Source: Sphingomonas sp. FARSPH (GTDB lineage Bacteria > Pseudomonadota > Alphaproteobacteria > Sphingomonadales > Sphingomonadaceae). From it: a DNA stretch of 64,000 bases. Under the pieces are notes generated by a model. The model was given only the letters and a program-made list of their open reading frames with translations. It was not told the origin of the DNA and made no database searches. How positions within the stretch are numbered: the first letter of the stretch is position 1; each line of letters begins with the position of its first letter. Location: NCBI RefSeq assembly GCF_003355005.1, contig NZ_CP029985.1, forward strand, positions 124,001 through 188,000, in the 5' to 3' direction. A program made the translations under genes and the position numbers. This document shows, piece by piece, positions 58,163 to 64,000 of this stretch.

Positions 58163-59217
58163 TTGCCCGTCTCCTGTCCGTAATAGGTGCCGAAGCGCTG
58201 CGCACCCGGGATGAACGACACCGCGTTGAGCACCAGCGCGATATGGTCGCATCCGTCGAGCAGCTGCACCGCCTGCTTCAGCTCGCTTTCGGGGGTGCGG
58301 TCGGCACGCACCACCAGCATCACCTGCCCGACCAGCATGGCCAGCACCGCGGCGGGCGACGCCGCCAGTGCGGGCGGCGAATCGAAGATCACGATGCGCC
58401 GCGGGTTCGCCGCGAGCAGCCGCGCGATCACCGCGCGCGTCCGAGCGGAGGCGAGCAGTTCGGTGTCGGTCGCGGTGCGCGTGCCCGCGGGCAGGATCGA
58501 CAGGCCGCCGACATCGGTGCGGATCACCAGGCTCTCGACGTCGATATGGCTGTCGGCGAGTGCGTCGAGCAGCCCCGGCGTCTCGGCAAGGCCCAATTGC
58601 GCGAGCACGTCGGGCTTGGCGAAATCGGCGTCGACCAGCAGCACCTCGGTGTCGCGTTCCGCGGCCATCGACAACGCGAGGTTGATCGCGCAGAACGTCT
58701 TGCCGTCGCCCGGCCGCGCCGAACAGACCAGCACGGTGCGCGCCTTGTCGGCCTCGGCCCCCTGCGCGACGCGTTCGCGCGTGATGAGCAGCTGGCGCTT
58801 CACCAGCCGGAACTCTTCCGCCAGCGGGCCGACCGGCGCACCCGGCACGATCATCCCGCCCTCGGCAAGCAGGCCGCGATCGATGCTGGCGATGTCGGAC
58901 AGTTCGGGCGCGTCGTAGAAGGCGGCGGGCAGTTCGTGGCCGACCGGCGCGCGCAGTTCCGCGGGGATCGCGAGGAACGTGGGATCGTCGACCGGTGCTT
59001 CGGGCTCGACCACCTGTGGCACGACGACCGGAACCGGCGCTGCGTCGGGCGCGGCAAAGACGTGGCGCGACAGCGGTGCGGCGGGCGGGATCGCCGCATC
59101 CGGGATCGGCTGGCGACCGCGCGCGTGCGCGCCGAAATCGTAGACCTTGGCCGCACGCTCGAGCAGCGAATCGCCGCCGGGGCGGATCGGGCGCTTGGGG
59201 GGGGACATGTTGGTCAT
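58159..59217 (-). CDS. BY-kinase-type tyrosine kinase of the XrtA locus
   Basis: 352 residues. Walker A SARPGDGKTFCAINLALS, Walker A' LLVDADFAKPD, Walker B RIVIFDSPPALAAS. An N-terminal 130-residue part without membrane helix precedes it. The C-terminal Tyr cluster is small (FGTYYGQETGK). Works with the adjacent chain-length protein to control polymer length. An ATG three codons into the gene (59208) is another possible start. Confidence 0.9.
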   Translation of the reverse strand: MTNMSPPKRPIRPGGDSLLERAAKVYDFGAHARGRQPIPDAAIPPAAPLSRHVFAAPDAAPVPVVVPQVVEPEAPVDDPTFLAIPAELRAPVGHELPAAFYDAPELSDIASIDRGLLAEGGMIVPGAPVGPLAEEFRLVKRQLLITRERVAQGAEADKARTVLVCSARPGDGKTFCAINLALSMAAERDTEVLLVDADFAKPDVLAQLGLAETPGLLDALADSHIDVESLVIRTDVGGLSILPAGTRTATDTELLASARTRAVIARLLAANPRRIVIFDSPPALAASPAAVLAMLVGQVMLVVRADRTPESELKQAVQLLDGCDHIALVLNAVSFIPGAQRFGTYYGQETGK

Positions 59218-59222
59218 CCTCG

Positions 59223-60734
59223 TCAGGCCGCCATGCCGCGCTGGAGCACTTCGACGCAGAGCAGCAGCACGAACGCCGCGCCCAGCCCCGCCGCACCGCC
59301 CAGGAACAGCTTCAGCCGCTTGGCGCGCTGGTCCGCCTGAACGCGCGTTACCACCTCGCCGATCGACCCGATCACCGGCATGCCGGTCGCCCGCTCCAGC
59401 CGCGTCGCGGTGGCGAAGGTCGCGCGCAGCTGGCCGAGCAGGAAGGCGGCGGCAACGCCCGCGCCCAGCCCGACGATCAGCACGCCGGTAAGCAGCAGCA
59501 TGCGGTTGGGCGCGGTCGGCGTGCGCGGCAGCGTCGGCGGATCGATGACGGAAAACTTGATGCTGTCGGTCTGCGTCTGCGCCTGGCCGCGCATCGCGAT
59601 CTGCTGCCGCTGCGCCAGCAGCTGGTCGTATTGCGCCTTCAGCACCTGATAATCGCGGTCGATCTGCCCCTGCTGCGCCGCGACCTCCGGGTCGCGCGCC
59701 AGCTTGGCGTTGAGCTGGTCGAGGTCGCCCTGCAGCTGCGCTTTGCGCATCTTCAGGCTGGCGACGGTCGACTGCTTTTCCGCCGCCATCGATTGCAGCG
59801 ACAGGTACAGCGGATTGGGCGTGCCGCCGCCGGCGGTGCCGGTCGGCTCGCCCCGCGCCGCCGCCTGCGCCGCGGCAAGCTGCCGCTTCAGCGCGATGAC
59901 GTCGGGATGCTGGTCGGTATAGCCGCGTGCGCGTGCATCGGCGAGCTGGCCTTGCACCGCGGCGAGCGCAGCGCGCGCCGGGCCGCCGGTGACGCCGCCC
60001 GCGCCGGGGATCGTCTGCGCCGTGCCGGCCATCTGGCCCTGCACCGCGGCGAGGCTGGACTGCGCGGCGGCAAGGTCGCTGTCGACCTGCGCCATCTGGC
60101 TGCGCGCCGCGCCGATCCGGTCGCTGACGCTGCCGGTGCCGGGCAATGCGCCGAGGTAGCGGTTCTGGAAATCGGCGCGCTTCGCCTCCGCATCGTTCAG
60201 CTGCCCCTGCAATTGCTGCAGCTGTTTGTTGAGGAAATCGAGGCTCTGGCTGGTCTGCGTCCGGTCGCGTCCCAGATTCTGCTCGACGAAGATGTCGATC
60301 AGTTTCTGCGTGATCGCCTTGGCGAGCTTGGGGCTGGAGGCGGTGGTGGTGATCTGGAACAGGTTGTTCTGCTGGCTTTCGACCTTGATCGCCGAGGCGA
60401 GGCCGGCGACCCGGTCGGCAACGTCACGGTCGCTCGACACGGTGTTGGCAAGGTCGGTGCCGCGCACGACCTTCTCCAGGTTCACCGCGCTGATCAGCGT
60501 CTGGCGGACCGTATCGACGTCCTGCTGCGCCTGCCCCGCGGGCGCATCCATCGTCGCAGGCAGGATCGACTGCATCTGGACGAAGACGCGCGCGCGCGAT
60601 TCGTACCGGCTCGGCATCTGGCTGACGAAGAACCAGCCGAGCACGCACACGCCCCACGCCACCGCCAGCGCCAGCCAGCGCCGCGTCCAGATCGCATGCA
60701 GCGCGAGCCGCGCCTCGTCGTAGATGCCGTTCAT
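59223..60734 (-). CDS. chain-length determinant (Wzz-like) protein of the XrtA locus
   Basis: 503 residues: N-terminal membrane helix (WLALAVAWGVCVLGWFFV), a large periplasmic coiled coil with heptad QQLQGQLND-type repeats and many Gln/Ala, and a C-terminal helix pair (LLLTGVLIVGLGAGVAAAFL). Exosortase-associated family TIGR03007. Its cytosolic partner kinase is five bases downstream. Confidence 0.92.
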   Translation of the reverse strand: MNGIYDEARLALHAIWTRRWLALAVAWGVCVLGWFFVSQMPSRYESRARVFVQMQSILPATMDAPAGQAQQDVDTVRQTLISAVNLEKVVRGTDLANTVSSDRDVADRVAGLASAIKVESQQNNLFQITTTASSPKLAKAITQKLIDIFVEQNLGRDRTQTSQSLDFLNKQLQQLQGQLNDAEAKRADFQNRYLGALPGTGSVSDRIGAARSQMAQVDSDLAAAQSSLAAVQGQMAGTAQTIPGAGGVTGGPARAALAAVQGQLADARARGYTDQHPDVIALKRQLAAAQAAARGEPTGTAGGGTPNPLYLSLQSMAAEKQSTVASLKMRKAQLQGDLDQLNAKLARDPEVAAQQGQIDRDYQVLKAQYDQLLAQRQQIAMRGQAQTQTDSIKFSVIDPPTLPRTPTAPNRMLLLTGVLIVGLGAGVAAAFLLGQLRATFATATRLERATGMPVIGSIGEVVTRVQADQRAKRLKLFLGGAAGLGAAFVLLLCVEVLQRGMAA

Positions 60735-60737
60735 CCC

Positions 60738-61382
60738 TTAGAACATCGATTCGGGAATGATGATGACGTCGCCGGGCTGGAGGCTGACGTTGGCGCTGGA
60801 ATCGCCGCGCTTCAGCAGGTCGCCGATCAGCAGCTTGTACTCGACCTGCTTGCCCGTCGCGCGATCGTACCGGACCAGCTTCGCTTTGTTGCCCGCGGCA
60901 TATTGGTTGAGCCCGCCGACCGCGATCATCGCGTCGAGCAGGGTCATGTTTGCGCGATAGGGGATCGAGGCGGGCTTTTCCGTCGCACCGATGACGCGGA
61001 TCTGCTGGCTGTAGGTGCCCGAGAAATTCTCGACGATCACCGAGACGATCGGGTCCTTCACATATTCGCCGAGCGCGCGCTTCAGGTCCGCCGCGAGCAT
61101 CGCCGGCGTCTTGCCGACCGCGGGCATGTCGTTGACCAATGGCGTGGTGATGCGGCCATCCGGGCGCACCGACACCTTCGCCGACAGTTCGGGATTGCGC
61201 CATACGAAGATGTTGAGCTGGTCGAGCGGGCCGATCACATATTCCTCGCCCGGCTGCTCCTTGTTCGCGACATAGGTGGCGGGCGGCAGCTCGGGCCGAC
61301 CGCCGCCGCTCGTGCAGCCGCCGAGCAGCGACGCAGCGCTCCCTAGGGCGAGCAGGACACGGGAGGAAACACCGGAACGCAT
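60738..61382 (-). CDS. polysaccharide export lipoprotein (Wza-like) of the XrtA locus
   Basis: 214 residues. Lipoprotein signal peptide ending LLGGC; the polysaccharide export domain contains EYVIGPLDQLNIFVWRNPEL and SVRPDGRITTPLVND, then a SLBB-like part (IRVIGATEKPASIPYR, LQPGDVIIIPES). The ATG at 61382 has AAGGAG at seven bases, better than the upstream in-frame GTG. Forms the outer-membrane exit channel. Confidence 0.93.
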   Translation of the reverse strand: MRSGVSSRVLLALGSAASLLGGCTSGGGRPELPPATYVANKEQPGEEYVIGPLDQLNIFVWRNPELSAKVSVRPDGRITTPLVNDMPAVGKTPAMLAADLKRALGEYVKDPIVSVIVENFSGTYSQQIRVIGATEKPASIPYRANMTLLDAMIAVGGLNQYAAGNKAKLVRYDRATGKQVEYKLLIGDLLKRGDSSANVSLQPGDVIIIPESMF

Positions 61383-61508
61383 GCTGATCTCCTTCACGCC
61401 GTCGCCGCTTTTCCGGCACCGGACGCAGCTGGGGCTTGGCGCCGATATGGAGGGGGATAGGTGAAGATAGCGTTAGGAACGCCGCAGGCCCGCCGCTATC
61501 CTGTGGAC

Positions 61509-61940
61509 ATGCGGCCTTTTATCCCCTTCGTGGTCCTGCTGGCAACGGCCGCCTTGGCGGACACCGCGCCCCCGCTGTCGGGCGTCGCGATCGTTTCCGT
61601 CGCTTCGCCGCAAGCGGGGGCCGAACCCATCGCGCCGCGCCAGACGGAGACGCAGCGCCGTCACGCGCCCGGCCCGGTGACGGTGACAGTTGAGGAGGCG
61701 GGGATCGGCGGCGCCCGGCTGACGATGATCGACGGCGCGGCGCGCACCCTGCCCTCGACGACGCGCCCCCTGTGCGGGCCGCAACGCGCGGCGGGCGCGT
61801 GCCGCACGGGCGAATCGATCGCGGGACTGGAGATCACGTACCGCCTGACGGGCGTCGCGTCGGGCCAGACCTTCACGTTCCGCGACCGTTCCGCCAGCGG
61901 CCCGGGCGCGCCGATCGACACGGCGATCACGATCCGCTGA
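61509..61940 (+). CDS. exported protein of unknown function, opposite to the XrtA genes
   Basis: 143 residues. Signal peptide MRPFIPFVVLLATAALADTA; the mature protein has two Cys (PLCGPQRAAGACRTGES) and a beta-rich C-terminal half (LEITYRLTGVASGQTFTF). No family recognised. It is the only plus-strand gene within the XrtA block; its last 14 bp overlap the 3' end of the convergent PLP decarboxylase gene. In-frame GTGs at 61461 and 61503 are other possible starts. Confidence 0.7.
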   Translation: MRPFIPFVVLLATAALADTAPPLSGVAIVSVASPQAGAEPIAPRQTETQRRHAPGPVTVTVEEAGIGGARLTMIDGAARTLPSTTRPLCGPQRAAGACRTGESIAGLEITYRLTGVASGQTFTFRDRSASGPGAPIDTAITIR

Positions 61941-63165
61941 TCGGCGCGACCAGCTCCGCCGCGGGCGGATGCCCCAGGAAACCCGCAGGACTCGCGCTCG
62001 CGCCATACGCGCCCGCGAGAAATATCGCGACAAGATCGCCGACCGCGACCGGGGGCAGCGCGACCTTGTCACCCAGCCGGTCGAGCGGCGTGCAGAGCGG
62101 CCCAACGACCGACACCGGCGCATCCGCCGCCACCGCGCCCATCCGCGCCGCGACCGCGAGCGGATAGTTGCGGCGCACGACGGTGCCGAAATTGCCGCTC
62201 GCAGCCAATTGATGGTTGAGCCCGCCATCGACGACGACGAACGTCTCGCCGCCGCTGTCCTTCACGTCGACGACGCGCGTCAGATAGACGCCGGCTTCCG
62301 CGACCAGCCACCGGCCGAGTTCGATCGCGAACCGCGCATCGCGCAGCACCGCGGGCCGCGCCGACAGTGCCTCGCCCAGCCGCACGCCGACCGCCTCGAC
62401 ATCGAGCGGCGCGTCGCCCGCAAAATAGGGCACGCCGAACCCGCCGCCCAGATTGACCAAAGGCGGCGCCGCGCCCGCCTCCTCCGCCAGCCGCGCGGCG
62501 AGCGCGATCGTCCCGGCCTGCGTCTCCGCCACCGCGTCCGCCGACAGCGCCTGGCTGCCGGCATAGATGTGAAACCCCCGCCAGTCCGCACCGCCCGCGA
62601 CGATCGCGCGGACCAGCGCGGCCGCGCGCGCGGCATCGACGCCGAACGGCGACGGCCGTCCGCCCATCTTCATCCCCGAACCGCGCAACTCCATGTCGGG
62701 GTTGACGCGCACCGCCAGCCGCGGCGCGATGCCCAGCGCCGCGCCCTGCTGGAGCGCCCGCGCCGCCTCGCCTTCCGATTCAACGTTGAGCGTCGCGCCC
62801 GCGCGGATCGCCGCGGCGAGTTCGCTATCGCGCTTGCCGGGCCCCGCGAAGCTGATCGCCGCCGCCGGCTTCACCGCCAGCGCGCGCGCCAGTTCGCCGC
62901 CCGACGCGACGTCCAGCCCGTCGACCAGCGGCGCGATCTGTGCAAGCAGGCCGGCGTGGGGATTGGCCTTGATCGCGTAATGCAGGTCTATTCCCGGAAA
63001 GGCCGCGCGGAACCGCGCGACCCGCGCGGCGACGATACCCGCGTCATAGACGAACAGCGGCGTGTCGCCCGCCATCGCCGCCCAAGCCTCCGCTTCACGG
63101 CCCGCGATGGTCAGCGCGCCATGCTGGCCCGTGAATTCGGGCGGCAGCGGTCCCATCGGCTTCAC
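61927..63165 (-). CDS. PLP-dependent decarboxylase of the XrtA locus (DAP-decarboxylase-like)
   Basis: 412 residues with the alanine-racemase fold. PLP Lys in LHYAIKANPHAGLL, GLDVASGGELARAL, GFHIYAGSQAL and LNLGGGFGVPYF, and a C-terminal GPLCTPLD. It is the exosortase A system-associated decarboxylase type (TIGR03099). The substrate is unknown; with the acyl-CoA ligase it may make a substituent for the polymer. GTG start overlaps the ligase stop (GTGA). Confidence 0.9.
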   Translation of the reverse strand: MKPMGPLPPEFTGQHGALTIAGREAEAWAAMAGDTPLFVYDAGIVAARVARFRAAFPGIDLHYAIKANPHAGLLAQIAPLVDGLDVASGGELARALAVKPAAAISFAGPGKRDSELAAAIRAGATLNVESEGEAARALQQGAALGIAPRLAVRVNPDMELRGSGMKMGGRPSPFGVDAARAAALVRAIVAGGADWRGFHIYAGSQALSADAVAETQAGTIALAARLAEEAGAAPPLVNLGGGFGVPYFAGDAPLDVEAVGVRLGEALSARPAVLRDARFAIELGRWLVAEAGVYLTRVVDVKDSGGETFVVVDGGLNHQLAASGNFGTVVRRNYPLAVAARMGAVAADAPVSVVGPLCTPLDRLGDKVALPPVAVGDLVAIFLAGAYGASASPAGFLGHPPAAELVAPISGS

Positions 63166-64000
63166 GCGGACAGCTCCGCACGGATCGCCGCGCGGTCCAG
63201 CTTGCCGTTGGCGTTGCGCGGTAGCAGGTCGCGCCACACGTATCGCGCCGGCTGCATGAAGCTCGGCAGCAGCGCGCGCAGCCGGGCACGCAGCGCATCC
63301 TCGCCCGCCGGATCGCCCGCCAGCATCACCACGATCGCCTGTCCCTGCCGCGGATCGGCGACGCCCACCGCCACCGCCTCGCGCGCCTCGTTCCCCGCCA
63401 GCACCGCTTCCTCCACTTCCAGCGGGCTGATCCGGTTGCCCGCGCTCTTGATCATCTCGTCGTCGCGGCCGACGAAGCGGAACAGACCGTCCGCCCCCTC
63501 CACCACCGTGTCGCCCGACCATACCGCCATGCCGCCGCTCCGCGCCCAGGCCGGGGCCGGGCGAAAGCGCTGCGCGGTGCGCGGTGCGTCCTGCCAATAG
63601 CCTTGCGCGACCAGCGGCCCGGCATGGACGAGTTCCCCCGGCTCGCCCGCCGCGGCGCGGCTGCCGTCGGGGCGCACCGCCATCACCTCCGCGAACGGAA
63701 TCGCGCGCCCCATCGCGTCGGGATGCGCATCGATCAGCGCCGGCGCGAGATACGTCGACCGGAACGCTTCGGTGAGGCCGTACATCGCGTAGAGGTCGGC
63801 CCGCGGAAACCGCGCGCGGAGCGCCCGCACCAGCCGCTCGGTCAGCGCGCCGCCCGAGTTGGTCAGCCGGCGAAGGCTCGTCTGCGCCGGCCACTCCGCC
63901 TCGAGCAACTGCACCCACAGGGGCGGCACCCCGGCGAGCGTCGTCGCATCGACACGCGCCACCGCCTTCACCACGTCGCGCGCGGTCAGATAGTCGAGCG
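63162..64000 (-). CDS. acyl-CoA ligase (AMP-forming) of the XrtA locus, 5' part beyond window
   Basis: At least 278 C-terminal residues are visible; the open frame runs off the right edge. Motifs: AMYGLTEAFRSTYL (AMP-binding), GDTVVEGADGLFRFVGRDDE, IKSAGNRISPLEVEEAV and the catalytic Lys in NANGKLDRAAI. Member of the exosortase A-associated ligase family. It and the next gene are separated from the export genes by a plus-strand gene. Confidence 0.88.
   Translation of the reverse strand, partial: LDYLTARDVVKAVARVDATTLAGVPPLWVQLLEAEWPAQTSLRRLTNSGGALTERLVRALRARFPRADLYAMYGLTEAFRSTYLAPALIDAHPDAMGRAIPFAEVMAVRPDGSRAAAGEPGELVHAGPLVAQGYWQDAPRTAQRFRPAPAWARSGGMAVWSGDTVVEGADGLFRFVGRDDEMIKSAGNRISPLEVEEAVLAGNEAREAVAVGVADPRQGQAIVVMLAGDPAGEDALRARLRALLPSFMQPARYVWRDLLPRNANGKLDRAAIRAELSA

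Overview
The window is high-GC chromosomal DNA that looks like a Sphingomonas-type alphaproteobacterium (order Sphingomonadales). This rests on recognition of protein families and gene order, not on a search: ChpT next to CheA, RpoH, a complete-looking exosortase A (XrtA) exopolysaccharide locus, an ornithine decarboxylase paired with a deoxyhypusine-synthase-like enzyme (Sphingomonas sensu stricto is known for homospermidine), and many short REP-like palindromes of the form GTCATCCC-hairpin-GGGACCCA. I see no phage, plasmid, IS transposase, tRNA or CRISPR array; the region reads as core chromosome with a few accessory insertions.

Layout. 1-1.45 kb: end of a PepSY membrane protein and a small partner. 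1.5-10.3 kb: translation and SRP genes. rplS and trmD are transcribed together with a vapBC toxin-antitoxin module; a flavoprotein and a repeat-rich gap separate them from rimM and rpsP; ffh follows, then mtaB-ftsY on the other strand. 10.4-12.8 kb: a YciB-type membrane protein, aquaporin and superoxide dismutase. 13.0-17.3 kb: a phage-shock (Psp) locus with divergent pspF, a sigma-54 promoter, a 47-residue secreted peptide, pspA, pspB, pspC and five tandem small PspB-like membrane/coiled-coil proteins. 17.4-21.9 kb: sufE, a small ferredoxin, a J-domain protein, a large periplasmic TPR/TonB-like protein, RNase P RNA and an amidase. 21.9-27.8 kb: chemotaxis genes cheR-cheB-cheY-cheW-cheA plus chpT. 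27.9-33.3 kb: JAMM peptidase, rluD, rpoH, an amine oxidase with a REP inside it, MgtC-like protein, mtgA. 33.4-35.7 kb: ybaB, dnaX and SRP RNA. 35.8-39.7 kb: two small secreted proteins, ferredoxin and two cysteine desulfurases, a hydrolase. 39.9-46.9 kb: an MHYT-GGDEF-EAL protein, threonine dehydratase, and the polyamine pair behind a structured leader. 46.9-48.7 kb: MAPEG protein and a soluble chemoreceptor. 48.7-64 kb: the XrtA/EPS locus, running off the right edge.

How the parts fit. The SRP parts (ffh, ftsY, SRP RNA) all lie within 30 kb. The Psp block looks like one envelope-stress regulon driven by PspF and sigma-54. The che genes plus chpT put chemotaxis signalling next to the CtrA-branch phosphotransferase. 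The XrtA block encodes synthesis, modification, export and length control of an exopolysaccharide together with the membrane protease expected to process PEP-CTERM proteins; nearly every gene there overlaps the next by 1, 4 or 11 bp. The most unusual features are the toxin-antitoxin genes fused by stop/start overlaps to trmD-rplS, the tandem PspB-like family, and REP-like elements that have entered or extended reading frames.
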